A stretch of DNA of 64,000 bases. Source: Georgenia soli. Its GTDB lineage: Bacteria; Actinomycetota; Actinomycetes; Actinomycetales; Actinomycetaceae. The notes beneath the pieces are model-generated. The model ran no database searches and was not told the DNA's origin. It saw only the letters and a program-made list of their open reading frames with translations. Positions 34,392 to 42,122 of this stretch are shown one piece after another. The stretch's first letter is position 1; each line of letters begins with the position of its first letter. Location: assembly GCF_002563695.1 (NCBI RefSeq), contig NZ_PDJI01000004.1, positions 1,860,001 to 1,924,000 on the forward strand, given 5' to 3'. Both the position numbers and the translations under genes were made by a program.

Positions 34392-34682
34392 CACCCCAGC
34401 CGACCGAGATGACCTCGGCGTACATCGCTGTCTGCCGGCCGGGGAACGCTCGGTGAACGATGCGGACCAGGATGGCGTGATTCCCGCGTACGCACCAGGG
34501 GTGGCTGCCACCATGCCCGATCTCGAGTGCCCGAGAGTCTCGGCCCGGGGCGCCCGTCCTGATGGGACAACTGTGCGATCGCCGTCCAAAACCCGGGTCG
34601 CGCGTGGCTCTCGGTGCCACGATCGGGACAGCCAGCGGCCGGGACGGTCCCGACCACCACCCCCGACGACCTGGGATGCCCG

Positions 34683-35165
34683 ATGACGAGCCTGACCGCC
34701 GACGGCGTGCTGAACGCGCGCTTCCAGCCCACCCGGTTCCGTGAGGGCTATGACCAGGAGGAGGTGGACGACTTCCTCGACACCATCACGTCGATCCTCC
34801 GGTCCCACGAGAGCGGCGAGCGCATCGACGCGTCCGCGGCCGTGAACCTGTGCCGCAACGCCCGCTTCCAGCCGACGAAGTTCCGCGAGGGGTACGACCA
34901 GCATCAGGTCGACGACTTCCTCGCCCAGCTCGAGCAGGGCTTCCTCGCGCTTGCCGGCCGCACCGCCGAGGCGCCGGCCGGAACCGCCGGCGCTGCCCCG
35001 GTGAGTGGCCGGACCGTCCCGACGTTCGACGTCGGCACCACCGGTCCGGGTCATCGGCCGGGCGAGTACCCCACGACCCGGAAGCTGCCGGCCATCGCTC
35101 TCGGGCTCGTCGTCGCGGCTGCCGTCGGCATCGTGGCACTGATGGTGTGGATGTTCGCGATGTAG
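34683..35165 (+). CDS. Tail-anchored protein with two DivIVA motifs
   Basis: A 160-residue protein whose N-terminus carries two nearly identical DivIVA-type motifs, at 12-34 and 60-83 (ARFQPT-FREGYDQ--VDDFL), separated by a short charged helix. A flexible Pro/Gly/Thr-rich linker (95-133) leads to one C-terminal transmembrane helix (136-158), so the motifs face the cytoplasm. DivIVA/Wag31 motifs bind curved membrane at poles and septa; here the long coiled coil of true DivIVA is absent. A role in recruiting factors to the cell pole or division site is inference. ATG 34683 has only a weak ribosome site. Confidence 0.85.
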   Translation: MTSLTADGVLNARFQPTRFREGYDQEEVDDFLDTITSILRSHESGERIDASAAVNLCRNARFQPTKFREGYDQHQVDDFLAQLEQGFLALAGRTAEAPAGTAGAAPVSGRTVPTFDVGTTGPGHRPGEYPTTRKLPAIALGLVVAAAVGIVALMVWMFAM

Positions 35166-35178
35166 GCGGTGCGGCTGA

Positions 35179-36762
35179 TCAGGCGCGGTTCCTCGCGGGC
35201 GTCGGCAAGTCGACGTACTTGATCATCTCGCCGCCGACGAAGTCCCAGGCCTCCACGCGCACCCGGTCCTCGAAGACCTTCACCCGAAGGCCGGTGGAGT
35301 GCTCCCCCTCGAGGCGCTTGCCCTGGTGGTCACCGCCGTTGGGCACGGCGTTGTACGTGATGGCGCCGGAGTTGACCACCGGGAAGCCGAGCCGGTTGTC
35401 GGTGCCGTCCGCGCGGTATCGGCCCCACCAGTCCTCGAGCTCGAGGGACATGTGGGTGTGGCTGGTGAAGAAGACGACGTTGGAGTACTTGCCGACCACC
35501 TCGGCGAAGGCCTCGAGGTCGTAGTAGTCGTTCTGGTTCCAGGAGCTGTAGCTGCCGGAGACGGTGTCCGGAAGGATCTGGTGGTTGAACACCAGGGCGG
35601 GGGTGCCCTGCTTGGCCCAGTGCTCCAGGCGCGAGTCCAGCCAGCCGAGCTGCTCGTCGGAGATCTTGACGTAGGGCTCGACGCCGCCGCGGTCGACGTC
35701 GCTGTAGTACTCGGTGTTGACGAGGATGATCGGGACGCCGTCCACGACCTCCTCGCGCCAGACGTTCTCCTGCCCCGTGAACTCCAGGTACCGGTCGATG
35801 TAGGTCTCCGAACCCTCGGGGCCGTACATCTCGTGGTTGCCGATCGTGTAGTACGTGCGGCCGGAGGCGTGCGGCACCTCCTGCGCGGCGTCCGCGAACT
35901 CGTCGTAGAGCTCCTCGGTGCCGAGGTCGACGTAGTCGCCGTTGACGACCATGGCGCCCGCCGGGTCCGGCATGGCGTTGAGCTGTCCGACCGCGGACTT
36001 GTACTCCTCGATCGCGCCCTGCACGTCGCTGATGACGTCGACGGCGGCGTAGGGCTCACCCTGGACCTCGCCCATCGGCTCGGCCACCTCGATGTTGTCG
36101 ACGGCCCACCACCAGTCGTTCTGGGAGTCGTTGTAGGACCAGCTGAAGGTGGCCTTGCGGGCCCCGTCCGGCACCTCGACCGCGAGCACCTCGTGCGAGC
36201 TGAACTTGTCCGCGGTGTAGCGGGAGAGCTCCTGCGCGGACCCGCCGTCGAAGGAGACGCTGACGGCGGCGTGCTGCGGCGCCTCACCCTGGCGGTAGTG
36301 GGAGTCGAAGCGCAGCTCGACGACATCGTGCTTGTGCACGCTGATCTCGGGCGAGCGCAGTGCGGTCGTCATCCGGTCACGCTCGGCCAGGCGCTGATGC
36401 TGGCTCTCGACGACGGCGAAGGTCCTGTGGCCGCGGGTGAAGTAGTGCCGCTGGTCGGTCCCGACGGCCCACGTCCAGTCGCGGACGTTGGTGAACGCCC
36501 AGCCCGCCCAGCGTGCCTCGCCGGTGGTGAAGTCGGAGTTATGGATGGACCAGCCGCGCGGCGCGTTGTGGGTGAAGCCTGTCGGCGTCTGGACGGACTC
36601 GAAGTTCTCGCTCCACAGGGTCGTGCGCGTGAGGGGGACGGCGTCCTTCCCCAACCGCTCAGCGCCCCTGCCGGGTTCCGCACTGGCGGCCGTGAAAGAG
36701 CTGAGGCCCACCAGGGCCAGGGCGGAGAGGGTGACGACGAGTCTGCGGTGCTGCTGACGCAT
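35179..36762 (-). CDS. Secreted calcineurin-like metallophosphoesterase with N-terminal beta-sandwich
   Basis: A 527-residue exported phosphoesterase. ATG 36762 follows AGGAAATC. The signal peptide (MRQQHRRLVVTLSALAL, cleavage near ASA-EPG) precedes a jelly-roll-like domain (about 45-235, LWSENFESV, WSIHNSDF, WWWAVDNIEV). The catalytic domain starts at VISDVQG and includes VVNGDYVDLG, YTIGNHEMYG, FNHQILP and FTSHTHM. The first motif is D-V-Q where most family members have D-x-H; the others are intact. It ends convergent with the DivIVA-motif gene, 13 bases away. Substrate unknown. Confidence 0.88.
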   Translation of the reverse strand: MRQQHRRLVVTLSALALVGLSSFTAASAEPGRGAERLGKDAVPLTRTTLWSENFESVQTPTGFTHNAPRGWSIHNSDFTTGEARWAGWAFTNVRDWTWAVGTDQRHYFTRGHRTFAVVESQHQRLAERDRMTTALRSPEISVHKHDVVELRFDSHYRQGEAPQHAAVSVSFDGGSAQELSRYTADKFSSHEVLAVEVPDGARKATFSWSYNDSQNDWWWAVDNIEVAEPMGEVQGEPYAAVDVISDVQGAIEEYKSAVGQLNAMPDPAGAMVVNGDYVDLGTEELYDEFADAAQEVPHASGRTYYTIGNHEMYGPEGSETYIDRYLEFTGQENVWREEVVDGVPIILVNTEYYSDVDRGGVEPYVKISDEQLGWLDSRLEHWAKQGTPALVFNHQILPDTVSGSYSSWNQNDYYDLEAFAEVVGKYSNVVFFTSHTHMSLELEDWWGRYRADGTDNRLGFPVVNSGAITYNAVPNGGDHQGKRLEGEHSTGLRVKVFEDRVRVEAWDFVGGEMIKYVDLPTPARNRA

Positions 36763-36916
36763 GATTTCCTGCCTGTGGTGCCGATGTGAAGGACTGCATC
36801 GGCAACGTAGGCAGCGCGAGTGACCTGGACATGACCGCCCGGTGTCCCGAGGGCGCGGCACCCTTCAGGCCGGACAGGTTGAGGACCGGGTATGCATTGG
36901 GGCTCACCCCCACGGA

Positions 36917-37039
36917 CGTGGCGGCTGCGATGACGCGGGTCAAGGCGTGACGCAGGGCGGCGAGCTCCTCCACCACGAGACCGAGCCGGCGGACGATCTC
37001 GTGCGGCACCTGCTCCGCCCGCTGCCGCAAAGCCCGACC
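36917..37039 (-). pseudogene. 3' fragment of an ohrR-like (MarR family) regulator gene
   Basis: Read on the minus strand, 41 codons match the C-terminal helix region of OhrR-type MarR regulators (GRALRQRAEQVPHEIV, then VEELAALRHALTRVI). The DNA-binding domain is absent and no stop codon follows at the usual place. Immediately upstream is an OhrR-like operator sequence. Together these look like an internally deleted organic-hydroperoxide regulator locus. The remainder of 36763-37139 shows no gene. Confidence 0.5.
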
Positions 37040-37045
37040 GTACGA

Positions 37046-37076
37046 TTCAGTTGCGCACAACAGAATTGCGTGCAAC
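37046..37076. promoter_or_regulatory. OhrR/MarR-like operator relic
   Basis: The plus strand carries GTTGCGCACAAC (a perfect palindrome apart from its centre) followed after four bases by TTGCGTGCAAC, a second copy. This is typical of operators of MarR-family peroxide regulators and lies next to the ohrR-like fragment. Confidence 0.45.
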
Positions 37077-37101
37077 GCGTCCACACCCGTTCGGCGGCCG
37101 A

Positions 37102-37133
37102 CACTTTCGGTGGCCGGGCGGACACCGAAAGTG
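37102..37133. promoter_or_regulatory. Perfect inverted repeat just before the 78-aa gene
   Basis: CACTTTCGGTG (37102-37112) and CACCGAAAGTG (37123-37133) are perfect 11-base arms around a 10-base loop. They end six bases before the ATG at 37140, so a hairpin in mRNA would cover the ribosome-binding region, or the repeat may be an operator. Confidence 0.5.
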
Positions 37134-37139
37134 ACCCAC

Positions 37140-37376
37140 ATGGCCAAGAAGGCGAAGCCTCCGCTCAACGACCGCATCTACAACGGGCTTCTCAAGGTCT
37201 TCGGCCCTGCCCAGGTCACGCGACTCGAGTCGGAACGCTCCCCCGTCAAGCACGCGCCCGTGCGCGCCGAAACCGGTTGGGTCCTGCGACGGAACAGCAA
37301 CGGCCGCACCTATCTCGCGCCGGCCGAGCCGGGGCGGCAGGACGACTTCCCTCAGGCCGGCGGCAAGGACCACTAG
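37140..37376 (+). CDS. Small basic hypothetical protein (78 aa)
   Basis: Not recognised. ATG 37140 opens a 78-residue, Lys/Arg-rich soluble protein (MAKKAKPPLNDRIYNGLLKVFGPAQV) with a short beta-like stretch (GWVLRRNSNGRTYLAP) and an acidic-to-basic tail ending GGKDH. There is no signal peptide, membrane helix or cysteine. It has no strong ribosome site; instead a perfect inverted repeat sits directly upstream. The PEBP gene follows 27 bases later. Confidence 0.6.
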   Translation: MAKKAKPPLNDRIYNGLLKVFGPAQVTRLESERSPVKHAPVRAETGWVLRRNSNGRTYLAPAEPGRQDDFPQAGGKDH

Positions 37377-37403
37377 CCCCGTCCCCCGGCCTACCCTCTC
37401 CTC

Positions 37404-37859
37404 ATGGAGCTGCGCAGCGGCGCGTTCGGCGACGGCGCCTCGATCGACCGGCGGCACGCCTGGCCTGACTGCGGCGGTCAGAATCTCAGTCCGGCCCTCT
37501 CGTGGTCGGGCTCGCCCGAGGGCACCAGGAGCTTCGTCCTGACGTGCTTCGACCCGGACGCCGCGCGCGGCTGGTGGCACTGGGCGGTCCACGACATCCC
37601 TGCCGACGTCGACGGCCTGCCCGAGGGTGGGCCGCTGCCGCACGGGGCGGTCGAGAGCGACAACTCCTTCGGGTCGTCCGGCTGGGGCGGGCCGTGCCCG
37701 CCGCCCGGCCGCCCGCACCGGTACGTCTTCACGCTCTTCGCGCTCCCCGAAGAGAGGTTGCCCGTCCACCGTGGCGACGGCGCGGGCCGCGTCGCCGAGG
37801 CCGCCGGGCGGCGGGCGCTCGCCTCAGCGACGCTCACCGGGACGTTCCAGAGACGCTGA
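37404..37859 (+). CDS. YbhB/YbcL family Raf-kinase-inhibitor-like (PEBP) protein
   Basis: A cytoplasmic phosphatidylethanolamine-binding-protein-fold protein of 151 residues, family function in bacteria unclear. Motifs are CGGQNLSPALSW, FDPDA--WWHWAVHDIP and GPCPPPGRPHRYVFTLFAL, which form the anion-binding pocket. Length is typical. It is one of two PEBP proteins in the window, the other being in the catabolic operon near 51 kb. The start ATG 37404 has a weak ribosome site. Confidence 0.9.
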   Translation: MELRSGAFGDGASIDRRHAWPDCGGQNLSPALSWSGSPEGTRSFVLTCFDPDAARGWWHWAVHDIPADVDGLPEGGPLPHGAVESDNSFGSSGWGGPCPPPGRPHRYVFTLFALPEERLPVHRGDGAGRVAEAAGRRALASATLTGTFQRR

Positions 37860-37893
37860 ACCCAGCCTTCCGCCGCCCGTTCAGCCCAGGTCC

Positions 37894-39783
37894 TCAGCCG
37901 CCCCACCGCGACGACGGCGGAGCGGGCCACACCTGGCCGCGTGACGCCTCCAGCGCAGCGATGAGGCTGCGCGCGTCGTGCGGCCCGGTGTGCCGGAGCT
38001 CGCCGACGAAGAAGGTCGGCGTCCCGCGGGCGCCGCTCGCCTCGGCGTCGGCCACGTCCTCGCGGATCCGGACGGCATGGCGCTGCTCGTCGATGTCGCG
38101 GAGGAAGTCCTCGACGTCGAGCTCGAGCTTGCCGGCGTAGCCCGCGAGGTCCTCGAGCTCGAGCTCGTCCTGGTGGGCGAAGAGCACGGCGTGCATCTCC
38201 CAGAACCGCCCCTGGGCACCGGCGGCCTCGGCGGCCGCCGCGGCGAGCTCGGCCTGCGGATGGACGTCCGGCAGCGGCAGGTGGCGGAAGACGTACCGCA
38301 GGTCGTCCCCGAAGTGCTGGAACACCTCTCGCAGCGCACCGGTCACGCGGCCGCAGAACGGGCACTCGTAGTCCCCGTACTCCACCAGGGTCAGCGGCGC
38401 CGACACCGGGCCCCGGACGTGGTCGCGGTCCGGGTCGACGGGGCGCGCGAGCCGGATCGGCAGGGACGCCGTCGTCTCGCCGTGCAACCGAGCGGCCAGC
38501 TGGAAGACCACCCAGCCGAGCGCCGTCGCGATGACGACGGCGAGCAGCACCCCGACCGTCGCCTCCTGCTGGAGCCGCTGGTCGTCGAACGCGAGGTGGA
38601 TGATCAGCAGCGCCACCGTGAACCCGATGCCGGACAGCGCGGCGCCGCCGAGGATCTGCCCCGGGCCGACGCCCTGCGGGAGCCGCCCCGCCCCGAGCCG
38701 CGCACCGCCGAGTGCGAAGGTGCCGATACCGAGGAACTTGCCCACCACGAGGCCGACCACCACCGCCCACGTCACCGGCGACGCGAGGGCGTCGGCCAGC
38801 ACTCCCCCGCGCAGGTCGACCCCGGCGTTGGCGAGCGCGAAGACCGGCACGATGACGTAGCTGGTCCAGGGGTGCAGCACGAGCTGGAGCCGCTCGTTCA
38901 CGGACACCGCCCGGGTGAGCGCCTCCTGCGCGGAGCGCCCCACCTCGGGCATCGGCGACTGGCGGAAGGCGCGGACCCGCCTGGCCGCGCCCTCGACGAC
39001 GTGCCGGCTCGGCCGGTACGCCGGGATCAGCAGCCCGGCCAGCATGCCGGCGATGGAGGCGTGCAGCCCCGAGGCGAGGGTCGCGATCCAGACGACGACG
39101 GCGATCCACACGTACGCCCAGGTCCGCCAGACCCCCAGGCGCCCGATCACCACCAGCGCCAGGATCCCCGCGGCCGCCACGAGCACCGCGGGCAGGTGGA
39201 TCTCGTCCGAGTACACGATGCCGATGACGCTGACGGCCACGAAGTCGTCGACGACGGTGAGGGAGAGCAGGAAGATCCGCAGCTGCGTGGAGCAGTTGGG
39301 CCCGACGAGTGCGAGCGTGCCGAGCAGGAACGCCGTATCGGTGCCGATCACGACGCCCCAGCCGTGCGCGGCGTCGGACGGCGCGATGAGCAGGTAGAGC
39401 AGCGTGGGCACAAGCATGCCGCCGATGCCGGCGAGGACTGGGAGCACCACGCGTCTTCGGTCGGTCAGCTCACCGACCGCGAGGTCGCGCCGCACCTCGA
39501 GCCCGACGACGAAGAAGAAGATGGCCATGAGGCCGTCGTTGACCCAGTGGTCGAGGTCCATCGAGAGCGCGGCGTCGCCGATGCGCACTGAGGCGGTGGC
39601 GCTCCAGATGTTCTCGTACGTGTCCGACCACGAGGAGTTCGCCCAGAGGAGGGCGAGGACGGTCGCGCCGACGAGCAGCAGCGCACTGGCCGACTCGGTG
39701 TCGAGGTACCGACGCAGCTGGACGGACAGCTGCCCCGAGAGCTCCCGCCGACGGGTCTGCGTGCCTGAGGCGATCGCGGTCAC
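37894..39783 (-). CDS. nhaA: NhaA-type Na+/H+ antiporter fused to a DsbA-like thioredoxin domain
   Basis: A 629-residue fusion. Residues 1-430 form an NhaA sodium/proton antiporter with about 12 helices; GTDTAFLLG and the [13 protein letters not shown]sp pair mark the transport site. After a linker ([12 protein letters not shown]), residues 445-620 form a DsbA/thioredoxin fold with active-site Cys474-Pro-Phe-Cys477 and the cis-Pro loop TPTFFV. Such fusions are known in Actinobacteria, but the link between ion exchange and thiol chemistry is unexplained. GTG 39783 is the furthest sensible start. The next minus-strand gene upstream ends 26 bases away, suggesting an operon. Confidence 0.92.
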   Translation of the reverse strand: MTAIASGTQTRRRELSGQLSVQLRRYLDTESASALLLVGATVLALLWANSSWSDTYENIWSATASVRIGDAALSMDLDHWVNDGLMAIFFFVVGLEVRRDLAVGELTDRRRVVLPVLAGIGGMLVPTLLYLLIAPSDAAHGWGVVIGTDTAFLLGTLALVGPNCSTQLRIFLLSLTVVDDFVAVSVIGIVYSDEIHLPAVLVAAAGILALVVIGRLGVWRTWAYVWIAVVVWIATLASGLHASIAGMLAGLLIPAYRPSRHVVEGAARRVRAFRQSPMPEVGRSAQEALTRAVSVNERLQLVLHPWTSYVIVPVFALANAGVDLRGGVLADALASPVTWAVVVGLVVGKFLGIGTFALGGARLGAGRLPQGVGPGQILGGAALSGIGFTVALLIIHLAFDDQRLQQEATVGVLLAVVIATALGWVVFQLAARLHGETTASLPIRLARPVDPDRDHVRGPVSAPLTLVEYGDYECPFCGRVTGALREVFQHFGDDLRYVFRHLPLPDVHPQAELAAAAAEAAGAQGRFWEMHAVLFAHQDELELEDLAGYAGKLELDVEDFLRDIDEQRHAVRIREDVADAEASGARGTPTFFVGELRHTGPHDARSLIAALEASRGQVWPAPPSSRWGG

Positions 39784-39809
39784 CGGATCACGCTAGACAC
39801 GGCCGGTCG

Positions 39810-40553
39810 TCAACGCTCGTCCTTTGCGCCACATGACCACCGCGTGCCGATCAGGTAGACCGCGCCGAGCACGGCCGCCGGCTGCAGAACGAGGGCCGCC
39901 GTCGGCGAGAAGCCCGTGTACGCGACGACGACGCTGCCCGGTAGCTCACCGAGCCCCGCGATCACCCCGACCCAGCCGAGCCATCGCGGGAACAGCCGTC
40001 CGAGCACCATGGCCAGACCGACCATGAGCAGGGTGACGCCGTTGAGGAGCTGGAAGAACGCGCTCAGCCCCTTCTCGGTCCACCGGACCGCTTCGGCCGC
40101 GAGGAGGGCCGCCTGTCGGTCCGCCTCCGCGGCACCGACCCACGTGTCCACGGCGCCCTTGAGCGCGACGCCGTCGACCGCCATCTGCACCGCGAAGACC
40201 GCCGCGACGAGCACGGCGGCGAGTCCCGCGACGACCGCGGCCGCGCCGGCACCATCTACCTGCCGCGCCAGGTGGCGGCTGGCCGCGACGAGGCCGATCA
40301 CGATGAGCAGGGTGCCGACGAACTGGCCCATGTGAACGGCGGTCCAGGCGTCCGACCGGGCGTACTCCGCGAACGCGGCGGCGGAGTCATTCGGGTCCGC
40401 CCGCGAGGGGTGCAGCAGCCCCATCACGAACTGCAGCACGAGTCCGACAACGATCGACACCGCGCCGAGCCGGAGCAGCGAACGGTCCTCCCCGACCTCC
40501 GTCTGCACCTGCGTGGGACGTGGGCCCACATCACCTGCCTGCGATTTGCTCAT
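39810..40553 (-). CDS. DUF4386-like multi-pass membrane protein
   Basis: A 247-residue integral membrane protein with about six hydrophobic helices. ATG 40553 follows GGGAGGTCCCGCC. The first helix begins LLRLGAVSIVVGLVLQ; later ones include HMGQFVGTLLIVIGLV and LFPRWLGWVGVIAGLGEL. The helix pattern and the phrase around LGRLFPRWLGW resemble DUF4386 proteins, whose role is unknown. It lies directly upstream of nhaA-dsbA and is probably cotranscribed. Confidence 0.75.
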   Translation of the reverse strand: MSKSQAGDVGPRPTQVQTEVGEDRSLLRLGAVSIVVGLVLQFVMGLLHPSRADPNDSAAAFAEYARSDAWTAVHMGQFVGTLLIVIGLVAASRHLARQVDGAGAAAVVAGLAAVLVAAVFAVQMAVDGVALKGAVDTWVGAAEADRQAALLAAEAVRWTEKGLSAFFQLLNGVTLLMVGLAMVLGRLFPRWLGWVGVIAGLGELPGSVVVAYTGFSPTAALVLQPAAVLGAVYLIGTRWSCGAKDER

Positions 40554-40645
40554 GGCGGGACCTCCCGACGGCGCAGCCAACGTCGGCCATGCCCGTCACC
40601 GGCAGTGTGCGCTCGGGAGGATCGTGCGTCTACGTCCGCCCGGGG

Positions 40646-40945
40646 TCAGAGCAGCGTGACGTCTCCGAGCAGCACCATTCCTTCCGGGTACTGGCCGTCA
40701 ACGACTTCCAGCACCCGACGGCGGACGTCGTCCGGCCCTTGGCCGTGGACGTGGAGTTCCCGGGTGGTCGGCCCCGGGTCGGGCCGGTCCGCGTCATCGC
40801 CGCGGTCCACCAGGTCACTTTCGTTGGCCGCTTCTGCGTGAAGACCGGCCGTGCGCAGGGCCTCGAGCACGATGCGGAAGTCCGTCTTCGCCGTGTCGAG
40901 GTCCGGGAAGATCACCGGAACGATGAACGTCTCCATGAGCGCCAT
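40646..40945 (-). CDS. Small hypothetical protein (99 aa)
   Basis: Not recognised. From ATG 40945 (GAGG shortly upstream; ATG 40936 is an alternative) it encodes a soluble acidic protein: METFIVPVIFPDLDTAKTDF, helix ALRTAGLHAEAANES, an Asp-rich loop and C-terminal DVRRRVLEVVDGQYPEGM. The alternating pattern suggests an alpha/beta sandwich of ferredoxin-like type. It lies at the left edge of the accessory module and diverges from the NERD gene. Confidence 0.55.
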   Translation of the reverse strand: MALMETFIVPVIFPDLDTAKTDFRIVLEALRTAGLHAEAANESDLVDRGDDADRPDPGPTTRELHVHGQGPDDVRRRVLEVVDGQYPEGMVLLGDVTLL

Positions 40946-41184
40946 GGTCCTCGCCCCGAAGTCGGAGGCAACCTGGACCCGTCTGGTAAAGCACAACGGA
41001 GTCTTGCTGATCCCCGCCTTCCAATATCTCGCCGCGTGCCCCGTGGTCGACGAACCGCCAGCGGTAACCGGCACGGGCAAACGTTCAGAAGAGAGGACCA
41101 CCGATCCCCGGATTCGGACTCGCTTGCGCGGGATACTCGCCGAGTCCGCGATAGCGCACCACAGACGTCGGCAGGGAGTACAGG

Positions 41185-42045
41185 TTGGAGCCAGACGCCA
41201 AGGACGTGGACATGCCGGACAAGCGCATGCGGCTCCGCTATGCCGGCCGATGCCGCCTATGCGGAGCAGAACTAGCTGCAAAGTCCGAGGCGATCTACGA
41301 ACGATCAACGAAGACTGTCCGGTGCGTCGATTGCCAGACCACCTCAGCTCCGGCCAATGAACCCGCTGAACAGTTCTTTACCCCGCCGCCTCCAGCGACT
41401 CTCGAGCATGGCGTGGCAGGCGCATCAGCTCGTCGCGAGCACGAACGTCGGAAGGCGAAGGACGAGGAGCGGCTTCGCGCAAAATGGGGCCGGTTCGGAG
41501 GAATCGCGGTCGCGCTGTCGGATGAGCGGCAGACCACGCAGGCCTGGGACGGAGGAGCGGTCGGCGAGGAACGCCTCGGAGCTCGACTCGACGCACTTGC
41601 CTCAGACGAGGTTGTCGTTCTGCACGACCGGCGTATCCCAGGCTCACGCGCGAACATCGACCACATCGTCGTCACGCGTGCCGGGATCTGGGTCATCGAT
41701 GCCAAGCGCTACAGGGGCCGCCGCCCCGAACTAAGGGTTGAAGGTGGGATCCTTCGTCCTCGCACCGAGAAGCTCCTCGTCGGTCGGCGCGACTGCACAA
41801 GACTTGTCGACGGTGTCCTCAACCAGGTCGAACTCGTGCAGGAGCACGTCGGGCAAGTGCCCGTCAGAGGAGCGCTCTGCTTCGTCGAAGCCGACTGGCC
41901 CCTCATAGGCGGCTCCTTCACCACCCGAGGCGTTGAGGTTCTGTGGTTCAGACGACTTGCCAGGATGCTCGCAGGGCAGCCTGACGGCGGAGTCGATGTC
42001 GCGGCAGTGGCCAACGTCGTGGCGGCCAGATTCCTCCCAGCCTGA
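41185..42045 (+). CDS. NERD-domain protein with N-terminal zinc ribbon
   Basis: A 286-residue putative nuclease. TTG 41185 follows GGGAG; ATG 41212, after AAGGACGTGGAC, is equally plausible. Residues 20-50 carry a four-Cys zinc ribbon (CRLCGAEL ... VRCVDC). A charged helical linker follows, then a NERD (nuclease-related) domain from about 122, with the conserved GEERLGARL, VVLHDRRIPGSRANIDHIVV and WVIDAKRY blocks. These correspond to the restriction-endonuclease-fold D...D-x-K site. It ends 77 bases before the PLD-helicase gene in the same direction. NERD proteins occur in defence and plasmid contexts; a nuclease role is inferred. Confidence 0.85.
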   Translation: MEPDAKDVDMPDKRMRLRYAGRCRLCGAELAAKSEAIYERSTKTVRCVDCQTTSAPANEPAEQFFTPPPPATLEHGVAGASARREHERRKAKDEERLRAKWGRFGGIAVALSDERQTTQAWDGGAVGEERLGARLDALASDEVVVLHDRRIPGSRANIDHIVVTRAGIWVIDAKRYRGRRPELRVEGGILRPRTEKLLVGRRDCTRLVDGVLNQVELVQEHVGQVPVRGALCFVEADWPLIGGSFTTRGVEVLWFRRLARMLAGQPDGGVDVAAVANVVAARFLPA

Positions 42046-42122
42046 TTCCGGCCAGCTGGGACGAGCCAAAAGAAGTTCCGATTCAGGTCCGCCTTCATCC
42101 GTAATACGCCAAGCTGTCACTC

